A DNA stretch of 64,000 nucleotides, taken from NCBI GenBank assembly GCA_003990705.1, contig AP018318.1, positions 5,939,001 to 6,003,000 of the forward strand, written 5' to 3'. Origin of the DNA: Nostoc sp. HK-01 (lineage in GTDB: Bacteria > Cyanobacteriota > Cyanobacteriia > Cyanobacteriales > Nostocaceae). The position numbers and the translations under genes are program-made. Within the stretch, counting starts at the first letter, position 1, and each line of letters opens with the position of its first letter. A model generated the notes under the pieces. That model was not told the origin of the DNA and did no database searches. It worked only from the letters and a program-made list of their open reading frames with translations. Positions 1 to 8,566 of this stretch are shown here, in pieces.

Positions 1-83
1 TCTAATTTGAAGGGAATGTATTCCACATTTTGAGATAGTGTATCTAGGTAGCCAATTAACTCTTTTTTCATATAAAATATTTT

Positions 84-1739
84 TTATAATTTTTGTAAAA
101 GACCTTGTTTATAGAAAAATTTCTCATAGGCAAGTATTTGCGTTTTTAATGTATCCCATGAGCTATGATGTTTATCAATCCAGCTTTTTGATGATGATGA
201 TAAATAGACTAGCTCATCTGGATTTTTAATCATATCTTCCATTTTATGAAAAATATCATCTTCACTTTTACAGTTAATTACAGGTGGTAATTCACTGTAT
301 TGTTTGAGAATATCATCTTCTTTAATATAAGTACAAATAGGAGCCGCAACTGCCATTGCTTTAAACACAATGCCACCAAAAGAACCAAGTTTAAACTGGT
401 CAACTACGATATGACAAGCTTTAGCTGTTCTTTCAAATTTTACAGTTCCCATTGGCTGGCTCCAAAAGACGAAATCAGCACAATCTTTTTCAGTCAGTAA
501 TTTAATACTATCTTGGACATTTGCTCCCCACTCACAACACACCATACCGACTTTGTAGCCAGATTGACGAAGATTGCAAAAGGCATTTAAGAATATATCA
601 TTGCCTTTATCTGCATATCCTGTTCCAGCTACCCAATCATGACGTGTAGGAAAGAAAAACAAAAAGTCTGCATCTAATTGTTGACAAAGCTTTTGTCTTA
701 GCTCTTGCCAACCTTCTATTTGCAATCCATGATTTTCATCATAAGGATGATTCATTCCAGAAACATTTTTACCTGCTAACAAAATTGCATTATTGATGCA
801 GTCAGAGTTCGTAACAAAAACATGTTCAGCTTCACTATATGCAATAGATGTTAATCTGCCTCGCGCTGTTGATTCAAAAGGAATATCTCTTAGTGTTCCG
901 TGTTCAAAGGCGAAGTAAGAATGTTTTGCTAATAAGGGTAAAATAGGATCTGTAGAATAGCCTTGGATAATATCATAGTTTTCAAAAAGCTTTTTCCAAA
1001 AGGGAATAATATAACGATATCCTTCTAAATCTTCACAAGCTAACTGGTCTTGACGTTCAGGAAATTTAAGTTTAAATATTTCAATTATCTGCTGAACTCG
1101 TTCTTCAAAATTACTACTTTCAAATTTTTTCCTGAAATTATTTTTTTGTTGAGCTAATTTACTATTTTTATTGAAAAAATAAAATATGTTTTTAATAGTT
1201 TTTTTTGATAAGAGGCTATGAATTTTTTGATTAATCAAACTGAGAATGTGATTTTTAATAAAAATAATGTACTTTGCTATTTTTAATATTTTTATAATTG
1301 AGGAAATAATTAAATATAAAAGTTTATTCATTGAGCAATGATAAAATCGCCCAATTTCTAATGCTTGCCACCAAAACCATGCTGAAATTGCTTTATTTTG
1401 ACGCTTTGCTGTTAAATAGAACAAGCAATATAGTATGTAGCCTTGAGCGAACCATTTAGGGCGTTTAAATCCTTTTAAATCTACTGCATCCCAATCAGGA
1501 GAAAACTGGTCTTTAATTTCTCCTTCAAAATCTGCGTCTTCCCATTCTGGGCAACCCATAATGTGGTAGTAGTCATAACATATAACATCACAATCAAATC
1601 CTACATTATTTAAAAGTTTGGCATTATTATAAGCATTGTTTGCGATATTACCTATGTGTAGAATACTTGGTTTGCGTCCATATTTTTGTTCAAATTCTTT
1701 GATCCATTGAAAAGAATTATTTAATTCTGTCTCATTCAT
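84..1739 (-). CDS. Glycosyltransferase-like protein, last gene of the polysaccharide cluster
   Basis: Probable sugar transferase for the surface polysaccharide. The C-terminal half (about residues 230-540) reads like a GT-B/family-1 type fold, with a glycine-rich turn near GSFGGIVFKAMA that fits a nucleotide-sugar site. The N-terminal part carries the motif PEWEDADFEGE, closely matched by APEWENFDGEF in the glycosyltransferase at 6797, so the two are paralogues. Residues about 125-225 form an unusual lysine/isoleucine-rich, AT-rich insert with hydrophobic stretches, possibly a membrane-associating segment. The start is ATG without a clear Shine-Dalgarno. It lies 114 bp downstream of the aminotransferase, the largest gap in the cluster, so it may have its own promoter. 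Donor and acceptor sugars are unknown. Confidence 0.7.
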   Translation of the reverse strand: MNETELNNSFQWIKEFEQKYGRKPSILHIGNIANNAYNNAKLLNNVGFDCDVICYDYYHIMGCPEWEDADFEGEIKDQFSPDWDAVDLKGFKRPKWFAQGYILYCLFYLTAKRQNKAISAWFWWQALEIGRFYHCSMNKLLYLIISSIIKILKIAKYIIFIKNHILSLINQKIHSLLSKKTIKNIFYFFNKNSKLAQQKNNFRKKFESSNFEERVQQIIEIFKLKFPERQDQLACEDLEGYRYIIPFWKKLFENYDIIQGYSTDPILPLLAKHSYFAFEHGTLRDIPFESTARGRLTSIAYSEAEHVFVTNSDCINNAILLAGKNVSGMNHPYDENHGLQIEGWQELRQKLCQQLDADFLFFFPTRHDWVAGTGYADKGNDIFLNAFCNLRQSGYKVGMVCCEWGANVQDSIKLLTEKDCADFVFWSQPMGTVKFERTAKACHIVVDQFKLGSFGGIVFKAMAVAAPICTYIKEDDILKQYSELPPVINCKSEDDIFHKMEDMIKNPDELVYLSSSSKSWIDKHHSSWDTLKTQILAYEKFFYKQGLLQKL

Positions 1740-1853
1740 AATACTTATTTAAAAGAAGTAATTTTATGTAAAAACACACATTTTAGATATAAATCAATTT
1801 GTTGATTAATTAGCCTCTATTAGTTGAATTATTTTTTTCTGCAAAACTTATTA

Positions 1854-2996
1854 TCACATTGCCGAGTGTTTTCTAAGACCAGCTTTCAAGGAATTTACTA
1901 CTAGCTGTTGCTCGCTGTCTGTCATTCCGGGGAAGATGGGTAAAGTAATTGATAAGTCTTCTGCATTTACTGCATTGGTATATTGTTCAGCTTTGAGGTT
2001 GTATTTATTTTGGTAATAACCAAGGCGGTGGACAGCGTGGGTTCCTGGCCTAGTTTGGATACCTTCTTCTGCTAGTGCTTCCATGATGGCATTGCGACGA
2101 TTATTGCCACCTTCTAGGATGCGTATTACATAAGATTGATAAGTGTGTCCACACATAGGAGGTATGCTAGGCGTGACAATATCAGCTATGTCTTCTAAAA
2201 GCACATTGTATTGTTTAGCGCAACTAATCCGATCTGATAAAAGTTGATTGAGCTTTGCCATTTGTGCTAGACCGATCGCAGCTTGGATATCGCTAAAACG
2301 AAGATTAAACCCCAAGTGATCAAATCGCCCCATATAATATGGTTTTGTCGCCTCAATATCAGGGTTGGGAGAAGCACCGTGATTTCGTAAAACTTTTAGT
2401 CTATTGGCTAATTCCGCATTATTAGTTGTGACCATTCCGCCTTCGCCTGTGGTAATGACTTTGCGCGGATGAAACGAGAAGCAACCTATGTCACCAAGTC
2501 CGCCGACTGGCTGGCTGTTATATGTGGTGCCAACTGCACAAGCGGCATCTTCTATGATGGCAATATTATACTTTTGGGCGATCGCTAAAATTTCTTGCAT
2601 TCGTGCAGCTAGTCCAAATAGATGCACTACTACTACAGCTTTGGTTTTCGGAGTGATAGCTGCTTCTAAAGCTACAGGGTCAATATTAAATGTATCGATT
2701 TCTATATCAGCAAAGACTACCTTAGCACCTGCGTATTCAGCACAATGAGCAGATGTCACCCAGGTAAATGCTGGGACAATTACTTCATCACCTGGCTGTA
2801 ATTGCAAAGCCATCGCCGCCAGATGTAAAGCAGCTGTACAGGAGGTGGTAGCTAGAGCATATTTTACTTGGTGGCGCTGTTGAAATAACTCTTCAAACTG
2901 GCGAGTCATTGGCCCTTGAGTCACCCATCCTGAGTCTAAGCATTGCTTGACCATAAGGATTTCTTGCTCGTCGAAGGCTGGGGAAGTGATCTGCAT
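1854..2996 (-). CDS. DegT/DnrJ/EryC1/StrS-family PLP aminotransferase
   Basis: Sugar aminotransferase family: moves an amino group, usually from glutamate, to a keto nucleotide sugar. Length (380 aa) is normal. The PLP-site aspartate lies in IIEDAAC (about residue 150) and the Schiff-base lysine in FHPRKVITTGEGG (about K179); both look intact. Its ATG follows the stop of the APS kinase gene with zero gap, so the two are co-transcribed. It is one of three aminotransferases of this family in the cluster (others at 5732 and 15640), which suggests more than one amino sugar in the product. Substrate cannot be told from sequence; a GDP-perosamine-synthase-like or UDP-4-keto-sugar activity are both possible. 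Confidence 0.85.
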   Translation of the reverse strand: MQITSPAFDEQEILMVKQCLDSGWVTQGPMTRQFEELFQQRHQVKYALATTSCTAALHLAAMALQLQPGDEVIVPAFTWVTSAHCAEYAGAKVVFADIEIDTFNIDPVALEAAITPKTKAVVVVHLFGLAARMQEILAIAQKYNIAIIEDAACAVGTTYNSQPVGGLGDIGCFSFHPRKVITTGEGGMVTTNNAELANRLKVLRNHGASPNPDIEATKPYYMGRFDHLGFNLRFSDIQAAIGLAQMAKLNQLLSDRISCAKQYNVLLEDIADIVTPSIPPMCGHTYQSYVIRILEGGNNRRNAIMEALAEEGIQTRPGTHAVHRLGYYQNKYNLKAEQYTNAVNAEDLSITLPIFPGMTDSEQQLVVNSLKAGLRKHSAM

Positions 2997-3635
2997 TTAT
3001 TTACCAATAAATTTTTCTAAAATTAGGCGATCGCAATAGTTTTGTACTACTAAATGTTTCAATACTTTAGTCACACTATCTGTTAAATTCTCTTGGTCTG
3101 TGCAACATTCCACTTCTGGATTGAGTGGTTGTTCATAAGGGTCATCAATACCAGTGAAGTTTTTGAGTTCTCCAGAACGTGCTTTTTTGTACAAACCCTT
3201 AACATCTCGCATTTCGCAAACTTCTAGAGGCGCATTGACAAATACCTCAATGAAAGACCCGATATGCTGTCTAACTTCTTCCCGGACTTGACGATATGGC
3301 GAAATTACTGAAACCAAGACAATGACTTCATTGCGAGTTAACAGGTTAGCAATAAAACCAATGCGGCGAATATTTTCATCGCGGTCGGCTTTGCTAAACC
3401 CTAGACCTTTGCTGAGGTGCTGTCGGACTAAATCTCCGTCTAGTAATTCGACCTTATAGCCTTGCGATCGCAACTCTAGTTCGACTTGGGAGCTAATTGT
3501 CGTTTTACCTGCTCCACTCAGACCTGTAAACCAAACTGTCACACCACGCTGTTTCAGTTTTATACAACCTCCAGTCAATGCAGTCAGAGATAAAATTATA
3601 GTGACAAGTGCTGGTTTGTCAATCTGAATTACCAA
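2997..3635 (-). CDS. cysC: Adenylylsulfate (APS) kinase
   Basis: Phosphorylates APS with ATP to give PAPS, the sulfate donor for sulfotransferases. The P-loop GLSGAGKTT, the DGD segment (LLDGDLVR), the RRIGFIANLL segment and the VISPYRQVREEVR region are those of CysC, and FTGIDDPYEQP is the usual lid region. It lies 5 bp after the sulfotransferase gene, so PAPS supply and use are coupled in one operon. The start is doubtful: the longest frame opens with TTG at 3635 and adds about 26 residues that the family lacks, with no ribosome site. A good GGAGG lies in-frame just before ATA-AAA-CTG, so the real start may be a non-ATG codon near 3558, giving about 187 residues. Confidence 0.92.
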   Translation of the reverse strand: MVIQIDKPALVTIILSLTALTGGCIKLKQRGVTVWFTGLSGAGKTTISSQVELELRSQGYKVELLDGDLVRQHLSKGLGFSKADRDENIRRIGFIANLLTRNEVIVLVSVISPYRQVREEVRQHIGSFIEVFVNAPLEVCEMRDVKGLYKKARSGELKNFTGIDDPYEQPLNPEVECCTDQENLTDSVTKVLKHLVVQNYCDRLILEKFIGK

Positions 3636-3640
3636 AAAAA

Positions 3641-4648
3641 TTATTGTATGGCTGCATCTTCTAAAGCTTGTCTAAGTTTTAATCTAACTGGATTTTTCTC
3701 ATCAATCCTTTGTGGAGCCGATAAATTAGCTACTGGATGACCAACTTTTGGGATATCACAGCCGATGTGCGCCATTTGTTTGACGAAACTATCAATAATA
3801 ACTTCTGGTGCTTGAACTAACTCTTCATAGCTAATCACCATTTTTCGTTCATTGCTGACTTGTGCTAAATCTCTGGCAATAGTATGACGGATTGTTAACA
3901 ACTGTCCTGCTATTTGTTCTTCAGGCGATAGTTCTTTGAGAATTGGGTAATTTCTGGTTCTGAAAGACCACCATTTATCCACAGAACCTAATCTTTCTTG
4001 ACGTACACGCCAAACAGATTCTGCAACATCAACTAAATTTCGTTGCAAATCGATAAAAAAGACGTTGGGAATTTGATTTAATATGGGAATAAAAAAATCA
4101 CATAATAGACACTTAAATATCACAGGCTGTGCAAATACATTGGCAATTGCATTTAATTCCTCAGTCAATTTTTCCAGATTGACTTTTTGTAGATCTTGCT
4201 GATCTGGCTCATGAACATCATCACAAACTCCCAAATGGCGCGACCAAAAATAACCAAATTCATGGGGTTCTTCTATCCGCTTGGTTACGCCATGCTGACT
4301 TTTATATTGTCGGCATTCCTGAAAGCGATCGCCTATTAAGATTTTTTGCATAAAAGCACCCACAGCAGGTGTTTCATAAAATCGTGCCATTAAATTTGAT
4401 GGATATCCAATATCTAAGCGCGACGCTAATATCTGACTGAGTAAAGTAGAACCAGACCGTTGAGTGCCTAAAATTAAAATAGTTGGCTGATTTACTTCTC
4501 CCACTGCTTGAGTTTCCAACATATTTTGCAGTGGTATCAGCATTTGATTTATATTTTGAAAAACTTCTTCCTCAAATTGATTTTTTTGAAAGGCACTTAA
4601 TCTCTCTTGAGCATCAAAAGAGGATTTTGCTTTATAATCTTTATTCAT
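3641..4648 (-). CDS. Sulfotransferase-family protein
   Basis: PAPS-dependent sulfotransferase, predicted to sulfate a sugar. The 5'-phosphosulfate-binding loop ILGTQRSGSTLL (about residues 59-70) is clear, and a 3'-phosphate-binding-like segment follows at LQRNLVDVAESVWRVRQER, where arginines and a serine are spaced as in the family. Length 335 aa fits bacterial members. The APS kinase gene begins 5 bp downstream, which strongly supports a PAPS role. Upstream is the acyltransferase-like gene with an 11-bp gap. The residues before about 50 are charged and probably helical. The acceptor is inferred, not seen: the polysaccharide made by this cluster or its lipid-linked precursor. Confidence 0.85.
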   Translation of the reverse strand: MNKDYKAKSSFDAQERLSAFQKNQFEEEVFQNINQMLIPLQNMLETQAVGEVNQPTILILGTQRSGSTLLSQILASRLDIGYPSNLMARFYETPAVGAFMQKILIGDRFQECRQYKSQHGVTKRIEEPHEFGYFWSRHLGVCDDVHEPDQQDLQKVNLEKLTEELNAIANVFAQPVIFKCLLCDFFIPILNQIPNVFFIDLQRNLVDVAESVWRVRQERLGSVDKWWSFRTRNYPILKELSPEEQIAGQLLTIRHTIARDLAQVSNERKMVISYEELVQAPEVIIDSFVKQMAHIGCDIPKVGHPVANLSAPQRIDEKNPVRLKLRQALEDAAIQ

Positions 4649-4659
4649 ATTTTCTAACT

Positions 4660-5742
4660 TTAAGTATTTTTAAGTAAATTAAATGGTAGAACATAGAAAT
4701 AGGAGTATTCAGCCAAAATTTGTTTACTTGTCAATTGACGTAAAGAGTTGGAATTATCATACTCTTTGATGTAATAAAAGTATTTTTTATCTTGTGTACC
4801 CCAACGAGATTTAAAATTATATACTCCCGTTTGTGTCAACCAAGTCCCACCCCAATTCCAGTACAGACAACCACGTTTTGCAGCTTCTAACATCGCTTCA
4901 TAGATAATCAGACTCATTGGCTGATAGATGCGATGGCTGGCTAAGGTAGCAGGTGTATAATATTCAGCCGTGCGATTGTAGAAAAAAATTAATAAGCCAG
5001 CAATAATTTGCCCATCTTTTTCTGCTAAATATATGCGGTAATCTTGGTCATAAACAAATGTTTCTCGAATCGCCTTAAAAACAGAAAAAGGCTTAGATAT
5101 TCCCCCAATAGCTGAAATATTATCCTCATGTAAATCTACTAAAGCTTGTAAAGCTGTTAATGAATCGGAATGATATATAGTAATTTCACTTTTTTGGGCT
5201 TTTCTCACACAGTTACGTGTTTTTTGGTGAAACAAGTTCATGAGAGAGTCAGCAATTTTCTCATGGTTGCTAATATCTGTAGGTAAATTAACTAATTGTC
5301 CAATACGTTCATCCCGTAAGGTATATAAAGAATAAGACTCATAGAAATTAACATCAGATTCCAAAGGATTAGAGATTAACGTCGAAACTACTACAGATTC
5401 TTGAACAGCTAAAGTATGAAAAGACTCAATAAGTGCTTGTTTAACTTTTTCTGGATTGGCTGCTTGGGGTGAAATAATTACTCCCCCATTACTTCCATAA
5501 AAAGGTAGAGAGTTGAGTACATTTCCATAGGTAGAGTTGCGTTTAATAAATGATGGTAATGCACCAACTAAACATCCAGAATCGTAAGCTAAAAGATAAT
5601 AATCCTGACTATTAACTAAAATCCGCTGCAAAAAATTTCGATATTTTATCGAGCTATAAAGAAGAGAAGATGAACAAGAATGCAACAAATCTTCGTAGGT
5701 ATATTCCTTATTTGGCGTTAACAGTTCAACTTCAATGCTCAT
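4660..5742 (-). CDS. FemAB/GNAT-like acyltransferase
   Basis: Resembles the GNAT-fold proteins annotated as FemAB-like or peptidoglycan-bridge-like acyltransferases, often found in polysaccharide loci. Supporting segments are a first half with SLPFYGSNGGVIIS, a second half with the acetyltransferase-like IAGLLIFFYNRTAEYYTPATL and the ending YWNWGGTWLTQTGVYNFKSRWG, where family members usually have a GLYRFKxxFG-like motif. The 360 aa length is usual for a double GNAT fold. It overlaps the upstream aminotransferase by 11 bp, suggesting translational coupling. A reasonable inference is acylation of the amino group installed by that neighbour (acetyl or aminoacyl), but donor and acceptor are not known. 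Confidence 0.7.
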   Translation of the reverse strand: MSIEVELLTPNKEYTYEDLLHSCSSSLLYSSIKYRNFLQRILVNSQDYYLLAYDSGCLVGALPSFIKRNSTYGNVLNSLPFYGSNGGVIISPQAANPEKVKQALIESFHTLAVQESVVVSTLISNPLESDVNFYESYSLYTLRDERIGQLVNLPTDISNHEKIADSLMNLFHQKTRNCVRKAQKSEITIYHSDSLTALQALVDLHEDNISAIGGISKPFSVFKAIRETFVYDQDYRIYLAEKDGQIIAGLLIFFYNRTAEYYTPATLASHRIYQPMSLIIYEAMLEAAKRGCLYWNWGGTWLTQTGVYNFKSRWGTQDKKYFYYIKEYDNSNSLRQLTSKQILAEYSYFYVLPFNLLKNT

Positions 5743-6784
5743 GGTTTTTTGACCAGATGGTATGACAAGCTAATACTACTTGTTGAACTTCTGCATTAGA
5801 TAAGGCAGGATATATAGGCAACGAAACTGTTTCGGCAAATACTCTTTCGGCTGTGGGAAATTGATGTGGTTCTAAACCCAGCAAGCGGTGTAATAAATTA
5901 TCTACACCACGTCTCACTTGAATGTGATGTTGATGAAATTGCTGTTGGTAAGTCTCAAAATTACCGTTAACTCTGACAGTAAATCTAAAAAAAGTGCTTA
6001 TCTGGTTGATAGCTGCTGGAAGTTGCAATGAGCAATTCTGGAGATGGTGCAAATAGTAGTTAGCAATTTCTTGTCGTCGTTGTAAGAAGTGTGAATATCG
6101 GGAAAGTTGGCTTAAACCTAAAGCTGCCTGTAAATCCGTGAGAGGTGCAGCTATTCTTCCTTTTACAGAAAAGCTATCTCCATCACGCAGCGATCTCATC
6201 TTTTCTAACAGGTTACTACTATGTGATACTGCCATCCCTCCTTCCCCTGTAGTTAAGCACTTGGTAGCATGAAAAGAAAATATGCCAATAGTGCCAATAC
6301 TTCCGACTTTAGCACCATTAATACTACTACCAAAAGCCTGACAGCAATCTTCAATAATGGGTATACCAAAACATTGCAAAGCGTAAGTATCAACAGCAAT
6401 ACCAAAAATATGTACAACAATAATTGCTGCTGTTTTAGAAGTTAATTGAGCAGCAATAGTCTCCTGTGTCATATTCCCATCATTGCCAATATCACACAGA
6501 ACTGGTTTAGCACCTACACTAATTACCGACTCCATCACGCTTTTGCAAACATAAGTAGGTAAAATTACTTCATCGTCACAGTTCACACTTAATGCTGTTA
6601 AAGCTAATACCAAAGCAGATGAACCACTAGCAACTGCAACCCCACCAGCTACACCCAAGTAATTAGCCACTTTTGTTTCTAACTGATGAACTAACTGCCC
6701 TTGAGCAATCATCCCACTAGTTAATACAGTTGCAACAGCTTGTTGATCAGCTTCTGTAATCCAAGGCTTGGAGTGGGTAATCAT
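5732..6784 (-). CDS. DegT/DnrJ/EryC1/StrS-family PLP aminotransferase
   Basis: Second sugar aminotransferase of the cluster, 350 aa, slightly short for the family. The PLP aspartate is in IPIIEDCCQAFG (about D146) and the catalytic lysine in FHATKCLTTGEGG (about K175). Compared with the paralogue at 1854 the glycine-rich entry (VASGSSALVLAL) is conserved, but several segments are shortened. It overlaps the acyltransferase-like gene by 11 bp and follows the glycosyltransferase by 12 bp, so aminotransfer and N-acylation may be consecutive steps. The substrate is not identifiable from sequence. Confidence 0.84.
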   Translation of the reverse strand: MITHSKPWITEADQQAVATVLTSGMIAQGQLVHQLETKVANYLGVAGGVAVASGSSALVLALTALSVNCDDEVILPTYVCKSVMESVISVGAKPVLCDIGNDGNMTQETIAAQLTSKTAAIIVVHIFGIAVDTYALQCFGIPIIEDCCQAFGSSINGAKVGSIGTIGIFSFHATKCLTTGEGGMAVSHSSNLLEKMRSLRDGDSFSVKGRIAAPLTDLQAALGLSQLSRYSHFLQRRQEIANYYLHHLQNCSLQLPAAINQISTFFRFTVRVNGNFETYQQQFHQHHIQVRRGVDNLLHRLLGLEPHQFPTAERVFAETVSLPIYPALSNAEVQQVVLACHTIWSKNHEH

Positions 6785-6796
6785 TAATCAAATCAT

Positions 6797-8455
6797 TTAA
6801 TTACTACATAGTTGCTGGCAAGCAGTGTGATAAGCATTCTCTTCTGCACTTACATCATCCCACAATGGGTTAATTAAATCCTGTGGTAGTGCGACTTGAT
6901 CTGCTGTTAACCGCAATAAAGCCTGCATCAAGGGTACTGTTTTCTCTTCGCCATGATTCCGCACTAGCCATTGTCGCAACTCTCTACCTTTTTGTTCTCG
7001 TAACTCAGGATTATCCACTAAAACAAGTAATGCTTGAGTAATTTCAGCGGGTGTACTGACATTAACCATAGGTGCAACGTCACCTGAATACAAGGGTTCA
7101 TATTGTTCTGTGCGGAGTTTAATAATTACTGGCTTACCAATTGCTGCTGCTTCTAAGGCGGTTGCACCATAGTAACCATAAACAAATTGATCTAATACAA
7201 TGTCACAAGAACGGTAATAATCAATTAAACGTTTTTTGCCAACTGGATTGAGAATGATAAATTGATTCTCCATCCCAGATGATGGCAATTTTTGTCTAAA
7301 TTCTGCTGCATAATTACCCCAAGCCAGAAATATAAACCGAATTTCTGGTTTTTGTTGAGCTACATTAATTAAAGCTTGAAAAAAAGTTTCATCTTGACCT
7401 TTAACTTCTTTATCTAACCTAGATGTAGTTAGTACATATACCCCTTTACCATATTTTGCTTCCCATTCTTTTCTGGCTTTTCCTTCTCCAGGAAAATAGC
7501 GAGAATCATCCATTGGATAAGGTAGATATACGCCGTTAGTTAAACCAAGTCGCCGACAATGGCCTAAAGTATGAGGATTAGAAATCATTAAGAACCTAGC
7601 CCCATTAAAAGCTAAATTCATGATTTGACCAAAATCATTCCCCATACCAGTAGAAAACTGCAAATCCCCACCAGTAGAAGCAACACAGTAAGGTTTCCCA
7701 CTGAGATATGCTGCTATGGGAATATTTATACCGTAGATAACATCAAATTGAGAAAGGGCTTTAGCTAACTGATAATATGGATAAACACCTTGGTAAGCCA
7801 TGAATGGCTCATGACGTAAACAAAATGAGTCTTTTAATAAATGTAGTAAAGGTGTGCGATCGCCATCACAAAACTTGACATAAGCTGAATAAAACTGAGA
7901 ACCTTCTAAAGGTATTCGGTAACAGGGTATCTCTAAAGAAAGATCAGGATGAGCATTTAAGAAATTTGTTCCATCTAGTAAATCTAGAAATTCTCCATCA
8001 AAATTCTCCCATTCTGGTGCGCCGAGCGCACTCCCATCAGCAACATTGGGAAATAAAGCTACTTCATAATGATATTTCTGCACTAACATAGCCCATTTGT
8101 GCATATTTTGAGCCATGTTATCTAAAAATGCACATTTTATTGGCTCTGGATGTTTCTCCAAATAATCTAATGCAAACTGCCAAACAGATTCAGAATAAAT
8201 ACGAAATCGGCTAATATTATTTGCTGTCAAATAAGGATGATTCCAAGGATAAGAATCAAGGCTGTTGTATCTTTTTTTTTGGAAACCTTCGTTAAGTGCA
8301 ATAAACTTACTATTACTAATTTCTAACTCTAATTTCTCACTTTGTAACTCTGCCAGCTGATTCTCTAGTGCTATTTTTTCTTCTTTTATTGCGGTAATTA
8401 TTGCCAGTTTAGATACAAATTTATAAAATATATCTTTAATAATGGATTTAGGCAT
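6797..8455 (-). CDS. Glycosyltransferase-like protein (GT-B type)
   Basis: Probable glycosyltransferase. The N-terminal region (about 15-60) is a charged coiled coil, followed by a first domain with APEWENFDGEF, shared with the protein at 84. The C-terminal domain has the look of family-1 transferases: VLTTSRLDKEVKGQ near the domain start, then a donor-site-like stretch IVLDQFVYGYYGATALEAAAIGKPVI with a conserved acidic residue. I chose the ATG at 8455 (protein MPKSII...) over a TTG at 8494, because the extra 13 residues have no ribosome site and little support. It sits between the ABC exporter genes and the aminotransferase gene, consistent with assembly of the exported glycan in the cytoplasm. 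Specificity unknown. Confidence 0.75.
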   Translation of the reverse strand: MPKSIIKDIFYKFVSKLAIITAIKEEKIALENQLAELQSEKLELEISNSKFIALNEGFQKKRYNSLDSYPWNHPYLTANNISRFRIYSESVWQFALDYLEKHPEPIKCAFLDNMAQNMHKWAMLVQKYHYEVALFPNVADGSALGAPEWENFDGEFLDLLDGTNFLNAHPDLSLEIPCYRIPLEGSQFYSAYVKFCDGDRTPLLHLLKDSFCLRHEPFMAYQGVYPYYQLAKALSQFDVIYGINIPIAAYLSGKPYCVASTGGDLQFSTGMGNDFGQIMNLAFNGARFLMISNPHTLGHCRRLGLTNGVYLPYPMDDSRYFPGEGKARKEWEAKYGKGVYVLTTSRLDKEVKGQDETFFQALINVAQQKPEIRFIFLAWGNYAAEFRQKLPSSGMENQFIILNPVGKKRLIDYYRSCDIVLDQFVYGYYGATALEAAAIGKPVIIKLRTEQYEPLYSGDVAPMVNVSTPAEITQALLVLVDNPELREQKGRELRQWLVRNHGEEKTVPLMQALLRLTADQVALPQDLINPLWDDVSAEENAYHTACQQLCSN

Positions 8456-8566
8456 ATTAAATGCTATTAAATACAGGTTAGCTAAAGTTAACAATTAAAC
8501 CTGACATATTTTAGATATCTTTTTCAGTTCTATCAACCCAAACTACATCTTTGATAAACAATTAAT

